A stretch of 64,000 nucleotides of DNA from JAIPEI01 sp964443135 (GTDB lineage: Bacteria > Desulfobacterota > DSM-4660 > Desulfatiglandales > HGW-15). This document shows, piece after piece, positions 33,036 through 42,014 of this stretch. The stretch lies in the NCBI GenBank assembly GCA_964443135.1, contig CAYUBQ010000017.1:1-64000 (forward strand). The letters run 5' to 3'. The position numbers and the translations under genes were made by a program. Position 1 is the first letter of the stretch; every line of letters starts with the position of its first letter. The notes under the pieces are model-generated. The model searched no databases. It was given only the letters and a program-made list of their open reading frames with translations, and was not told the origin of the DNA.

Positions 33036-34241
33036 TCAGAGGACCGCGCCGGCCGCTTTGTCCAGGGCTTTGATCAGGACCGGCAGCTGCTCGTCCATCT
33101 GAATCCCGATGGGCAGGGTCAGGGCGCGGGAGAGGATCCCGGCGGTCCTCGGGAGGGCCCCGGGATCGAACGCGCACCGGAGGCCGCCGTCGGGCGATCG
33201 GAACGGCCATCCGCCGGACAAGGGGGTCCGTCCCTCGAGGAGGTGCTCCCACTGCCCGTAGGCATGCCAGAGATTGTCGTGCCAGTACACCGCGCCGGCG
33301 CCTTGGTCCGACAGGACCCGGTTGAACGCCCGAGCCTTTTCGGCGGTGGGGAGAAAGAAGACGAGAAAGGTGGCGCTGTCCCCGGCCGGGTCCGGCAGAT
33401 CGCGGAAGGCGATCCCGTCGTGCTTCTGGAGGGCTTCCCTGAGAACGCGCTTGTTTTCCCGCTGCCCGGGAAGGATGACCGGCTCCAGCTTTCGCAGCTG
33501 GGCCAGGCCCAGGGCGCCCTGGAGCTCCATCATCCGGTAGTTGAAGCCGAAGAAGCGCCGCTTCTCCAGGCCCCGGCCGACGGCGGGATCGTGGTCGTGC
33601 CCGTGGTCGTGGTACTCGGAGGCCCGCAGATAGAGCTCCTCGTCGTCGGTGATCACCATGCCTCCCTCGCCCGTGGTCAGGGTCTTCACGGAGTCGAACG
33701 AGAAGGTTCCCAGGGCGCCGAAGGAGCCGAGCGCGCGCTGTCCCAGGCGGCCGCCGCAGGACTGGGCCGTGTCCTCGATCACGGGGACGCCGTGACGGCC
33801 GGCGGCCGCGACGATCTCCTCCACGCGGGCCTGACCGCCGCACATGTGAACCGGGATCACGGCCTTGGTGCGCGGCGTGATGCGCGCTTCCAGGTCGTTC
33901 GGATCGAGACAGAGGGTTTCGTCGATCTCCGCGAACACGGGCACGGCCCCGGCGTCCAGGATCGCCTCCCAGGTGGCCACGAAGGTGAACCCCTGGGTGA
34001 TCACCTCGTCGCCCGGCCCGACGCCGAGCGCGGCCAGGGCCACACGGAGCGCGGCCGTACCCGAGCTGACGGCGAGGGCTTGGCGGACCCCGCAGTACCG
34101 GGCGAACTCCCTCTCGAACGTCTCGACCTTGTACACGCCTTCCCGCCGGTCTTCGAACTCGTAGCGGAAGAGCACCTTTCTGGACAGGACGTCCAGGATT
34201 TCCTTCTGTTCCTCTTCACCGATGATCTCGTGTCCCGGCAT
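33036..34241 (-). CDS. KdnA-like DegT-family aminotransferase (Kdo8N synthesis?)
   Basis: 401 residues from ATG 34241 with GAGGAGCC upstream. PLP lysine in FSFDSVKTLTTGEGG; DegT fold with LAVSSGTAALRVALAALG and IPVHMCGG. The opening (MPGHEIIGEEEQ), FRYEFEDRREGVYKVETFE and the run YHDHGHDHD near the lysine recall KdnA, which aminates 8-oxo-Kdo to 8-amino-3,8-dideoxy-octulosonate in Shewanella lipopolysaccharide. The partner oxidase KdnB was not found in the window. If it is not KdnA, a related nucleotide-sugar aminotransferase is the alternative. It lies about 50 nt upstream of nadE on the same strand. Confidence 0.75.
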   Translation of the reverse strand: MPGHEIIGEEEQKEILDVLSRKVLFRYEFEDRREGVYKVETFEREFARYCGVRQALAVSSGTAALRVALAALGVGPGDEVITQGFTFVATWEAILDAGAVPVFAEIDETLCLDPNDLEARITPRTKAVIPVHMCGGQARVEEIVAAAGRHGVPVIEDTAQSCGGRLGQRALGSFGALGTFSFDSVKTLTTGEGGMVITDDEELYLRASEYHDHGHDHDPAVGRGLEKRRFFGFNYRMMELQGALGLAQLRKLEPVILPGQRENKRVLREALQKHDGIAFRDLPDPAGDSATFLVFFLPTAEKARAFNRVLSDQGAGAVYWHDNLWHAYGQWEHLLEGRTPLSGGWPFRSPDGGLRCAFDPGALPRTAGILSRALTLPIGIQMDEQLPVLIKALDKAAGAVL

Positions 34242-34314
34242 ATCCGGCTCCTCGTTTCGATGGGGTTCGACCGCCCCGGCCTCGCCGGGGTCGGCTGCAT
34301 ACGGCCTTGAAACC

Positions 34315-34420
34315 TGATGGGGTCGCAAAACGCCCTTGGCCTCGAGATCTGCCCTCGGAATATCGATAGATGATACCGTTTCCAGCGGCGGGTGAGCGGG
34401 TTTTTGCGAATCCGCCAAAC
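34315..34420 (-). repeat. Interspersed repeat family A, copy 9
   Basis: Begins TGATGGGGTCGCAAAACGCC and ends GAGCGGGTTTTTGCGAATCC, with CCTCGAGATCTGCCC and CAGCGGCGGGTG inside. It sits in the divergent gap between the KdnA-like gene and cheD. Confidence 0.85.
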
Positions 34421-34578
34421 CTAGCGCAGATCCGGAACATGAATCAAGGGGGAAAAGAAAGTGTCATGGATCCAACCCGCGTCAAGGGCATGACGTGTGC
34501 CGGTGGGGCCGAAGGGTCTCGATTCGCCCGGCCGGGCGCCGGATCCGGCCGCACGGGTCTCCTTTTCCGCGAGGCTTC

Positions 34579-34594
34579 AGGCACGGAATGTGCA
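34579..34594 (+). promoter_or_regulatory. Sigma-54 promoter for cheD
   Basis: AGGCACGGAATGTGCA: GG at 34580-34581 and GC at 34592-34593, 10 nt apart, close to the TGGCACG-N4-TTGCA consensus. The cheD ATG is about 40 nt past the predicted start. Confidence 0.65.
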
Positions 34595-34644
34595 AATCAG
34601 AGCCCCGACAACCGCTCACTCACTGTTCCAGGTCGTGGAAAGCC

Positions 34645-35157
34645 ATGTTCAACAAGTCGGACGTACCTGCCCCGTCGAACTACTTCCTGAAGCCCGGGTA
34701 CATCTATCTCCCTTCGGAGCCCACCGTGGTGTCGACCGTGCTCGGTTCCTGCGTGGCCGTGATCCTGTGGGACAAAAAGCGCAAGGTGGGGGGAATCAAC
34801 CACTTCCAGCTGCCCACCTGCAAGGACGCCGACACGGCCACGGCGCGGTTCGGAGACGCCTCCACGGGGATGCTCATTCGAATGATGATCGAGGACGGAT
34901 CGAGGAAAACGCACCTCGAGGCTCAGGTCTTCGGAGGGGCCTACAACCGCTCCGTCTCGTCCCGGAACGTGGGCGGGGAGAACATCCTCACCGCCCGGCG
35001 GGTGCTGGCCCGGCACGGCATCCGCATCGTTTCCGAGGACGTCGGCGGAGAGCGCGGGCGCAAGATCGTCTACGACGCCGTGCTCAACGAGGTGGCGGTC
35101 CTGAAGGTGGAGAACCTCCGAAAAGGTGACTGGCACCCCTACCAGGGCGATCGATAG
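34645..35157 (+). CDS. cheD: Chemoreceptor glutamine deamidase CheD, copy 1
   Basis: 170 residues from ATG 34645. Catalytic residues are visible: Thr/Cys in STVLGSCVAVILWD and His in GGINHFQLP. CheD deamidates glutamines on methyl-accepting chemotaxis proteins and in some bacteria assists CheC-type phosphatases. A sigma-54-type promoter is upstream. It stands apart from the main che run, with the M23 peptidase gene next. A second cheD, about as diverged as two subfamilies, lies at 41535. Confidence 0.88.
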   Translation: MFNKSDVPAPSNYFLKPGYIYLPSEPTVVSTVLGSCVAVILWDKKRKVGGINHFQLPTCKDADTATARFGDASTGMLIRMMIEDGSRKTHLEAQVFGGAYNRSVSSRNVGGENILTARRVLARHGIRIVSEDVGGERGRKIVYDAVLNEVAVLKVENLRKGDWHPYQGDR

Positions 35158-35200
35158 TCCTTCCACGGCCGCGACGTCCCCGGCGTCGTCGATGCGCCGA

Positions 35201-35240
35201 TTTGACGGTTTCGCAGGAACCCGCCCACCCGCCCCCATGC
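35201..35240 (+). repeat. Interspersed repeat family A, copy 10 (fragment)
   Basis: TTTGACGGTTTCGCAGGAACCC followed by CGCCCACCCGCC resembles the first about 35 nt of the element with many changes; the rest is absent. Confidence 0.5.
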
Positions 35241-35366
35241 CCGTCGAAACCCAGGCTCGACTTGTGGCCGGATCGCCGGAGATTCCCATCATGTGGGGCT
35301 TCTGACCGGGGCGACGGCCGCACTCCTTGCCCGCCGGGGGGGATCGGCCATGGGGGCGGACGAAAA

Positions 35367-35382
35367 GGGCATGAGAATTGCA
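35367..35382 (+). promoter_or_regulatory. Sigma-54 promoter for the M23 peptidase
   Basis: GGGCATGAGAATTGCA: GG at 35368-35369 and GC at 35380-35381, 10 nt apart, with the strong TTGCA half. About 68 nt precede the start codon at 35450; a GCTCGGCC/GGCCGAGC hairpin (35406-35426) lies between. Confidence 0.55.
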
Positions 35383-35449
35383 GCAGCATCGCTCCACCTG
35401 ATCCCGCTCGGCCGAACGGGCCGAGCGTAAACCGATGGAGCAACATGTC

Positions 35450-36319
35450 ATGAACAGATCGCACGTCCTTTGGATTCCCCAGCACGGGTCCGGAAAGGTG
35501 AGAAGCGTTCTTCTGCGGCCCGGCTATCTTCGCGTCCTCCTCGCCGTGGTCCTCCTGTGCCTCGCTTCCATCCCCGTCCTGGAGAGCGGCGTTCTCTCTC
35601 TGGCCGAAAGGATTGGTGAGCTGGAGGAGGCCCGCGGAAAGCTCCAGGAAGAGATCTCCAGGCTCGAGTATGTCAAGCGCGAGCTCGCACGCATCACGGA
35701 GAAGGAGCAGAGACTGAAGGATTACTTCGGCATGGCCCGCTTCCGCTCGCTCGAACAGGTGGTGGGCGGGGGACCGGACGGACCGGAGGATTTGGTGGGG
35801 AAGGCCGTGGGCCGCTCCGCCCCCGAAGGTCTTCCCGAGCGGTTGGAGACCCTGGCCGGGAACTTCGAGGCGTTCGGGGACCTGATGATCCGCCAGGCCG
35901 ACGGCTGGAACGAGACGCCCAGCATCATTCCGGTCGACCTGAAGAATCCGGTGATCTCCTCGCCCTTCGGGTGGAGGAAGAGCCCCTTCACCAACAAGCG
36001 GGAGTTCCATGCCGGCATCGACGTCATCGGTCGCACCGGGACGCCGGTGGTGGCTCCTGCGGCGGGAGCGGTGATCAACCTCGGCCACGACCGGTGGCTG
36101 GGAAACTACGTCGTGCTCCAGCACTCGGGCGAACTGAAGACCATTTACGGTCACCTGCACGAGGTCTCGGTGAACAAGGGAGACCGCGTCGGGAGGGGCG
36201 ACGTCATCGGTCAGGTGGGAAACACCGGGCTCTCCACGAGCAGCCATCTGCACTACTCCGTGCTGGAACGAAACCGGGCCGTGAATCCCATGCAGTACAT
36301 CCTGGACGTGTCCGGTTGA
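35450..36319 (+). CDS. M23-family membrane-anchored peptidoglycan hydrolase
   Basis: 289 residues from ATG 35450; an upstream in-frame ATG at 35435 is an alternative. One N-terminal TM (about 25-45) is followed by a coiled coil (about 50-90) and a LytM/M23 domain (about 170-285) with its Zn ligands in HAGIDV (HxxxD) and HLHY (HxH). It should cleave peptide crosslinks in the periplasm. Its place under a sigma-54-type promoter inside the chemotaxis region suggests a role in flagellar or cell-wall assembly, an inference only. Confidence 0.85.
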   Translation: MNRSHVLWIPQHGSGKVRSVLLRPGYLRVLLAVVLLCLASIPVLESGVLSLAERIGELEEARGKLQEEISRLEYVKRELARITEKEQRLKDYFGMARFRSLEQVVGGGPDGPEDLVGKAVGRSAPEGLPERLETLAGNFEAFGDLMIRQADGWNETPSIIPVDLKNPVISSPFGWRKSPFTNKREFHAGIDVIGRTGTPVVAPAAGAVINLGHDRWLGNYVVLQHSGELKTIYGHLHEVSVNKGDRVGRGDVIGQVGNTGLSTSSHLHYSVLERNRAVNPMQYILDVSG

Positions 36320-36345
36320 GGCCGCGAGGCCGTCACGAGGCAGGA

Positions 36346-37017
36346 ATGAAGCGGTTCGCCCATGCCACGAGCGCGTTCGTCGGGCTCCTCCTGGTCCTCG
36401 CGCTGATCCCTGCGGGATCGGGCCGCGCCTCGTCCGCTCTTCCGGAGCTGGATCGGGCGGCGGTCTTCTGCACGTTTTACGCCTTGAGCGGAGAGCAGCC
36501 GGAGGACCGGGACATCGAGGATTTCCGCTGGAGCACGGGAAAGCCCACCTTCTCCGCCTTCAAGCCGGCGGAGATGTTCTCCCGGAAAGGGCTTCGAGAG
36601 GCAAGGCGGGAGCTCGACCGCCGCGTGGAGAGCGTCGGTCCGGACACCCTCTTCCGGTGGGCGGCCGAGGGGATCGTCGTCCCGGGGGGCGGAGGCGGCT
36701 TCTCCTTTCGCTCCGGCACGGGCCGAACGGACCTCCCCCACGCCACGCCCCTCATCCAGGCCGAAATCTCTTCTGACGGGTGGAAGCGGCTCCAGCGCGC
36801 CCTGAAGCGGCTTCCGCCCTCTTCCGAACCGAATGCCTCCGGGAAGGGACCTTCTCCCCGGATCCTTCTCGAGCCCCTGCGGGTGGAGAACCGGATGGAG
36901 CGGCGGAACATCGCGCTCGAGGAGGTGACCATCCCCGTCCGCGTGGTGGTGTTTCGGCCCGTGGCCCTCGAGACCGCGGATGCGACGGGCTGGAAGACGA
37001 TTCCCGTATCTCCGTAG
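36346..37017 (+). CDS. Exported protein of unknown function
   Basis: 223 residues from ATG 36346 (GAGGCAGG upstream). Sec signal peptide (about 1-27, FVGLLLVLALIPAGSGRA) and then a soluble body with no recognised domain. GGGGGFSFRSGTGRTDLPHA is a Gly-rich loop before a conserved-looking ILLEPLRVENRMERRNIALE segment. It is 27 nt after the M23 gene and likely co-transcribed, so it may act with that peptidase in the periplasm. Confidence 0.6.
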   Translation: MKRFAHATSAFVGLLLVLALIPAGSGRASSALPELDRAAVFCTFYALSGEQPEDRDIEDFRWSTGKPTFSAFKPAEMFSRKGLREARRELDRRVESVGPDTLFRWAAEGIVVPGGGGGFSFRSGTGRTDLPHATPLIQAEISSDGWKRLQRALKRLPPSSEPNASGKGPSPRILLEPLRVENRMERRNIALEEVTIPVRVVVFRPVALETADATGWKTIPVSP

Positions 37018-37155
37018 CCATGGACGCGCAGCGCGGATGTCCGGAGACCCGGGCACGTCAAAAGGATGACGGGACGGGGGCGCCTGTTCGCCCCGGGGAT
37101 CTTGAAACGGTCCCGGGCCCTGTGCAGGCAAGCGGCGCGGGGCGGAATGCTTTGG

Positions 37156-37171
37156 TGGTACAACTTTTGCT
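37156..37171 (+). promoter_or_regulatory. Sigma-54 promoter for the cheZ-cheY-cheA run
   Basis: TGGTACAACTTTTGCT: GG at 37157-37158 and GC at 37169-37170, 10 nt apart, with the TTTTGCT half. The cheZ-like gene starts about 60 nt downstream after GAGGAGGGGG. Confidence 0.7.
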
Positions 37172-37231
37172 TTGTCTCGGGGAAAAGGACAAGCCGCGTC
37201 CCGAGCGGCGCGTTGGCAAGGAGGAGGGGGT

Positions 37232-38632
37232 ATGCAGAATGCGGTCATGGGAAGCCTGGACGGAGACCTCGAAAACATCGCGTTCGACGTGACGCAGGTG
37301 AAGCGGATCCTGAACCGGGCCGGGGCCAACATCGTCAACTCGGACAACGGCGCCATATTCCTCGAGCTGGAAGGCGACGTCTACTCCGTACCGGTGGGAA
37401 CGGAAAGGGACGTGAAGCCCTACTTCATCGTTCTCGACTCCGCCGAGGCCTTCAACGTGTCCGACTATCGCATGCTCTTCGACGTCCGGGATCTTCCCAA
37501 CGCCCTGGTGATGGGAAAGGACATCACGGGTAGGGAGCATCTGTGCCGGTGGCACGGCCTCTCGAGGGTGGCAGGGCCCGGTGCTGCGCCCGCAAACGAC
37601 GTCTGCCTCGAAAGAATCGAGGAGAGGCTCGAGGCGCAGGACCTCTCCCAGGCCGACCTGGAAGAGGTCCGGAACATGGTCCGGAACCTCCGCAACGGCC
37701 ATTTCTTCGAGGCGCTGACCAGTGAGTTCTCCAGCAAGATCAAGGAGATCGCCCTGGAGCTGATCGACTTCAGGAAGGACATCAAGAAGCGGATCGAGCC
37801 CGGCATCGTGGAGATCGCCTCGAAGGACATCCCCGAGGCGAGCAACCAGCTCGAAGGGATCAACGAGACCCTCGAGCAGAGCACCATGAAGATCATGGAC
37901 ATCAACGACGAGCAGATGGACCTGGCCAACAACCAGCTGGCGCAGCTCCAGGCCCTGCTTGCCGGGGACGGCGGGGGCGCGCGGGAGACGGCGTGCGAAC
38001 ACGCCGCATCGCTTCTGGAGCAGATGACGAGCCTGGTGCCGGACCTCCCCGGCGAGGCTCGCCAGGTGATGGAGTTCGTCATGCCGGGCATGGTGAACGC
38101 GCGCGAGCTGGCGGCGGGGCGGGGCGAGACGGCTTCCATTCTGGAGGCGCTCAACGAGCCCATGGAGACGGTCCGTGAGCTCTGCCGGGACGTCGGGGAC
38201 GGCGATCCGTGCATTCAGAGACTGACCGGGCTTCTCGGCAAGCTCGACGAGGCGCTGGAGGCGTGCGGCGGGGCGGGAGAGACCGACGCTCCCGGACCGG
38301 AGGCGCTGGGGAAGGCCCTGGAGGGCCAGGTGGAGGCGTTGCGGTCCATGGCGGGCCTTTCCCTGAAGATGATGGAGCCGCTCAGCTTTCAGGACCTGGT
38401 GGGACAGCGAATCCAAAGTATCGTCCGGCTCGTCAAGTCCATGGAGCTGAGGATCGAGGACCTCATCATCTCGTTCGGGATCAAGATCCAGAAGCACAAG
38501 GAGGACCCGTCCCGGACGTACGAGGATCTGTCTCAAGAGGTGGAGCACTACAAGAGCGAGCTCAAGGGCCCCCAGCTCCAGGGCGAAGGGCTCGACCAGG
38601 ACGGCATCGACGACCTCCTGGCGAGCCTTTGA
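37232..38632 (+). CDS. cheZ: CheZ-family CheY-P phosphatase with N-terminal extension
   Basis: 466 residues; E. coli CheZ has about 214. The first about 125 residues are an extra domain (VTQVKRILNRAGANIVNSDN). A long helical part follows, with EQSTMKIMDINDEQ and, much later, LSFQDLVGQRIQSIVRLVKS, which keeps the DLxGQ motif holding the catalytic Asp and Gln of CheZ. The C-terminus DQDGIDDLLASL matches the CheY-binding tail. The region between these two helices is expanded by about 140 residues. It is the first gene of the operon that continues with cheY and cheA. Confidence 0.82.
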   Translation: MQNAVMGSLDGDLENIAFDVTQVKRILNRAGANIVNSDNGAIFLELEGDVYSVPVGTERDVKPYFIVLDSAEAFNVSDYRMLFDVRDLPNALVMGKDITGREHLCRWHGLSRVAGPGAAPANDVCLERIEERLEAQDLSQADLEEVRNMVRNLRNGHFFEALTSEFSSKIKEIALELIDFRKDIKKRIEPGIVEIASKDIPEASNQLEGINETLEQSTMKIMDINDEQMDLANNQLAQLQALLAGDGGGARETACEHAASLLEQMTSLVPDLPGEARQVMEFVMPGMVNARELAAGRGETASILEALNEPMETVRELCRDVGDGDPCIQRLTGLLGKLDEALEACGGAGETDAPGPEALGKALEGQVEALRSMAGLSLKMMEPLSFQDLVGQRIQSIVRLVKSMELRIEDLIISFGIKIQKHKEDPSRTYEDLSQEVEHYKSELKGPQLQGEGLDQDGIDDLLASL

Positions 38633-38704
38633 CGGTGCGCGGGGCGCCGCTCCGGCGGCGAGGACAACTCGAGCGATACGAACGAACCAAAGGAGGATGG
38701 ACGG

Positions 38705-39085
38705 ATGGCCATCGACACATCAATGAAGGTCCTCGTGGTGGACGACTTCGCCACCATGCGGCGGATCGTCAAGGGCGTCCTGAAACAGCTCGGTTTCAGC
38801 AACATCGTGGAGGCCGAGGACGGTACCGCGGCCCTGGACGTTCTGAAGAAGGAAAAGGTCGGCTTGATCGTCTCCGACTGGAACATGCCCAAGATGACGG
38901 GGCTGGACCTGCTCAAGGCCGTCCGGTCGGACGAAGGCCTCCAGGGGACGCCGTTCATCATGGTGACCGCCGAAGGGCAGAAGGAAAACGTCATCGAGGC
39001 CGTCAAGGCCGGGGTCAGCAACTACATCGTGAAGCCCTTTACACCCGAGACCTTCAGCGAAAAGCTCGAGAAGGTCTTCGACTGA
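38705..39085 (+). CDS. cheY: Chemotaxis response regulator CheY
   Basis: 126 residues. Acidic pair DD in KVLVVDDFATMRRI, phospho-Asp in LIVSDWNMPKMTGLDLL, Thr in FIMVTAEGQKENV and Lys in YIVKPFTPETF. Phosphorylated by CheA, it binds the flagellar switch; the adjacent CheZ should reset it. Close to E. coli CheY in length and motif order. Confidence 0.94.
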   Translation: MAIDTSMKVLVVDDFATMRRIVKGVLKQLGFSNIVEAEDGTAALDVLKKEKVGLIVSDWNMPKMTGLDLLKAVRSDEGLQGTPFIMVTAEGQKENVIEAVKAGVSNYIVKPFTPETFSEKLEKVFD

Positions 39086-39200
39086 TCCACCGGACCCCCG
39101 GTCCGGCCGGAGGAGACCGGGTCGCATCGGGCCTGAACGAACGACGGCTTCACTGTGAGCCTCCGGGTCAACAGCACATCGAGTTCGGGAGAATGAAGAC

Positions 39201-41465
39201 ATGTCGGAGCGGATCGAGCGAATCGGAGAGCGTCTGGAGGGGATCGCCCTGGAGGCGGTGACCCTGGAGGCGGGAGACATCCCTGCACTGGGGAACCTGA
39301 TGAACGGGCTCGAGGCGCTGGGGGCGGATGCAGAGGATCTGAGCGACCCCCGCTTCCAGCAGATCGCCCGTGCGGTCAAAACCTACCTGGAGAGGCTGAT
39401 CCTTGCGGAGTCCACGGACCTCGGTCCCCTGGAGGAAGGCGTCACCGTCCTCCAGAGCCTCCAAAGGGACCTGGCCAACGGGTCGACGCCCCAGCTGGAG
39501 GTGGGCGGCCTGCTCCAGAAGCTCGGCGCGGAGGAAGGCCGGGGCGATGCGCCCGCCGGGGACCCAGCCTGTCCGCAGGGGGCTTCCGATGAGGCCGGGG
39601 ACGATTCCCCCGCGCCCGGAGCCGTGAGCTCCGAGGGCCTGGAAGAAGCGGCTGAGGCGTCCCTTTCGGCCGCCGACCTTTCGGAGGAGGATCGGCAGAT
39701 CCTCCAGGACTTCGTGGGAGAGTCCAAGGAGAACCTGGGGACCATCGAGGTCAACCTGGTCAACCTGGAGCAGGACCCCGGCGACCTGGAGACCGTGAAC
39801 TCCATCTTCAGGCCCTTTCACACCATCAAGGGCGTGAGCGGGTTCCTCGACCTCGAGCAGATCAACCGGCTTTCCCACAGCGCGGAAAACCTCCTGGACA
39901 AGGCCCGCAACGGGGACCTCCAGGTGGGCGAGGGCATCATCGATCTCGTGCTCGAGTCGGTGGACACCTTGAAACGAATGATCGACGGGGTGCAGGAGGG
40001 CCTGGACAACAACGGCCCGCTGACGTCCGGGGTGGACATCGGGCCCCTGGTCCAGAAGCTCGACCTGGTGAACGAGGAGCAGGAGAAGTGGGGCGACAGC
40101 CGGGTGGGCGAGATCCTGATGCGAAAGGGCGCCATCACCCAGGAGGACCTGGACAAAGGCCTCGAGAAGCAGAAGTCCCAGCCGGACCGGAAGCTGGGCG
40201 AGATCCTCCTGGAGGAGAAGAAGACCGAGTCCAAGGAGGTCATCTCCGCGCTCCGGGACCAGAGGAAGTACGGCAAGGGCCACGTGGACCTCCAGGTGAA
40301 GGTGGACACGGTCAAGCTGGACAACATGGTGGATCTGACCGGCGAGCTCGTCATCGCCCAGTCCATGCTGCGGCAGAACCCCTACATCACCAGCAGCAAC
40401 GACCAGAAGCTCTACCACAACCTGGGGCAGCTGAACCAGATCACCTCGGGGCTTCAGCGGACCGCCATGTCCATGCGGATGGTCCCCATCAAGAGCACCT
40501 TTCAGAAGATGGTGCGGCTGGTTCGCGATCTCGCCAAGAACTCCCAGAAGGAGGTCGGGCTGGAGATGTCGGGAGAGGACACCGAGATCGACCGGAACGT
40601 GGTCGACGAGCTGTACGAACCCATGGTCCACATGATTCGGAACGCCGTGGACCACGGGCTGGAACCCCCGGACGAGCGGGAGGCCGCCGGCAAGGAGCGC
40701 CGGGGCTCCGTTCTGCTGCGCGCATTTCACCGCGGCGGCAACATCGTGATCGAGATCGAGGACGACGGGCGGGGATTGAACCGCGAGGCGATCCTCGAGA
40801 AGGCCGTGTCCCGCGAGCTGATCCCGGAGGACCACAATCTCACGGACGCCGAGATCTGCAACCTGATCTTTCACCCGGGCTTCTCCACGGCCAAGCGGGT
40901 CACGGACGTCTCCGGCCGCGGCGTGGGCATGGACGTGGTGAAAAAGGCGATCGAGAAGCTTCGGGGACGTGTGGAGATCAACACGAGGCCGGGACAGGGC
41001 TCCACGTTCGTGATCAGTCTGCCCCTCACCCTGGCCATCATCGAGGGAATGCTGGTGCGCGTCGGCCGGGAGCGCTACATCATTCCCGCGCTGGCCATCC
41101 TGGAGTCGTTCCGCCCGTCCAGGGAGCAGTACTCCACCGTGGAGGGCAAGGGCGAACTGATCCGGACCCGGGGCAGCCTGGTCCCTCTCGTGCGTCTGCA
41201 CAAGATCTTCGAGGTGGAGAGCGACTTCGAGCAGCCCTGGGAGGGGCTGGTGGTGGCCGTGGAGCACGAGGACAAGAAGATGTGCCTCCTGCTGGACGAG
41301 CTTCTCGGAAAAGAGGAGGTCGTGATCAAGAGCCTCGGGGGCGGGCTCAGGAACATCAAGGGGATCGCGGGAGGGGCCATTCTGGGCGACGGCCGCGTGG
41401 GCCTCATTCTCGACATGTCGGGCATCTTCGACGTGGCCAGGGGGAACGGTCGTCCGTCCCACTGA
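39201..41465 (+). CDS. cheA: Chemotaxis histidine kinase CheA with inserted T2SSE_N-like domain
   Basis: 754 residues. Poorly conserved N-terminus (1-155); HPt domain with His about 207 in FRPFHTIKGVSGFL; a segment at about 300-356 (VGEILMRKGAITQEDLDKGL then KLGEILLEEK) that resembles the N-terminal domain of type II secretion ATPases; dimerisation domain (about 364-430); HATPase with HMIRNAVDHGLE, IEDDGRGLN and SGRGVGMDVVK; CheW-like C-terminus (about 605-745). No P2 CheY-binding domain is evident; the extra segment takes its place. It transfers phosphate to CheY and CheB. All catalytic boxes are present. Confidence 0.93.
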   Translation: MSERIERIGERLEGIALEAVTLEAGDIPALGNLMNGLEALGADAEDLSDPRFQQIARAVKTYLERLILAESTDLGPLEEGVTVLQSLQRDLANGSTPQLEVGGLLQKLGAEEGRGDAPAGDPACPQGASDEAGDDSPAPGAVSSEGLEEAAEASLSAADLSEEDRQILQDFVGESKENLGTIEVNLVNLEQDPGDLETVNSIFRPFHTIKGVSGFLDLEQINRLSHSAENLLDKARNGDLQVGEGIIDLVLESVDTLKRMIDGVQEGLDNNGPLTSGVDIGPLVQKLDLVNEEQEKWGDSRVGEILMRKGAITQEDLDKGLEKQKSQPDRKLGEILLEEKKTESKEVISALRDQRKYGKGHVDLQVKVDTVKLDNMVDLTGELVIAQSMLRQNPYITSSNDQKLYHNLGQLNQITSGLQRTAMSMRMVPIKSTFQKMVRLVRDLAKNSQKEVGLEMSGEDTEIDRNVVDELYEPMVHMIRNAVDHGLEPPDEREAAGKERRGSVLLRAFHRGGNIVIEIEDDGRGLNREAILEKAVSRELIPEDHNLTDAEICNLIFHPGFSTAKRVTDVSGRGVGMDVVKKAIEKLRGRVEINTRPGQGSTFVISLPLTLAIIEGMLVRVGRERYIIPALAILESFRPSREQYSTVEGKGELIRTRGSLVPLVRLHKIFEVESDFEQPWEGLVVAVEHEDKKMCLLLDELLGKEEVVIKSLGGGLRNIKGIAGGAILGDGRVGLILDMSGIFDVARGNGRPSH

Positions 41466-41534
41466 AGCCCGGCGCTTCGTCTTCATGAACCTCTTCCCCG
41501 TCAGGGGCCGCTGCAAGAGAATGGAACGACTGCC

Positions 41535-42014
41535 GTGAAAATCATCGTGGGTGTCGCGGACATGAAGGTGAGCAACGATCCCCAGGCGACGCTCGTCACC
41601 TACTCGCTCGGCTCGTGCATCGGGATCGCCGTGTACGATCCGGCGGCCCGGGTCGCGGGCATTCTCCACTTCATGCTTCCGGACTCCTCGCTGGATCCGG
41701 CCAAGGCCAAGTCAAAACCCTTCATGTTCGCCGACACGGGCATCCCGCCCCTGTTCAAGGAGGCCTACCGGCTGGGGGCCAATAAGCAGCGGATGCGGAT
41801 CGTCGTCGTCGGGGGGGCGCAGGTCCTGGACCAGCAGGGGTTCTTCAACATCGGGAAGAGGAACCACATGGCCGTGAGAAAGATCTTCTGGAAGAACAAG
41901 GCCATGGTGAGCTACGAAGACGTGGGTGGGAACGTGAATCGAACCGTCAAGCTGGCCGTGAAGGACGGATCCTGTCTGCTGAAGGTGTCCGGGAAGGGGG
42001 AGTTCCTGGTATGA
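41535..42014 (+). CDS. Chemoreceptor glutamine deamidase CheD, copy 2
   Basis: 159 residues from GTG 41535. Catalytic Cys in TYSLGSCIGIAVYD and His in GILHFMLPDS. YEDVGGNVNRTVKL near the end is typical. It overlaps the next gene by 4 nt (ATGA). Compared with copy 1 it is longer around residues 55-90. Two CheD proteins in one region may serve different receptor sets or partner CheX. Confidence 0.88.
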   Translation: MKIIVGVADMKVSNDPQATLVTYSLGSCIGIAVYDPAARVAGILHFMLPDSSLDPAKAKSKPFMFADTGIPPLFKEAYRLGANKQRMRIVVVGGAQVLDQQGFFNIGKRNHMAVRKIFWKNKAMVSYEDVGGNVNRTVKLAVKDGSCLLKVSGKGEFLV

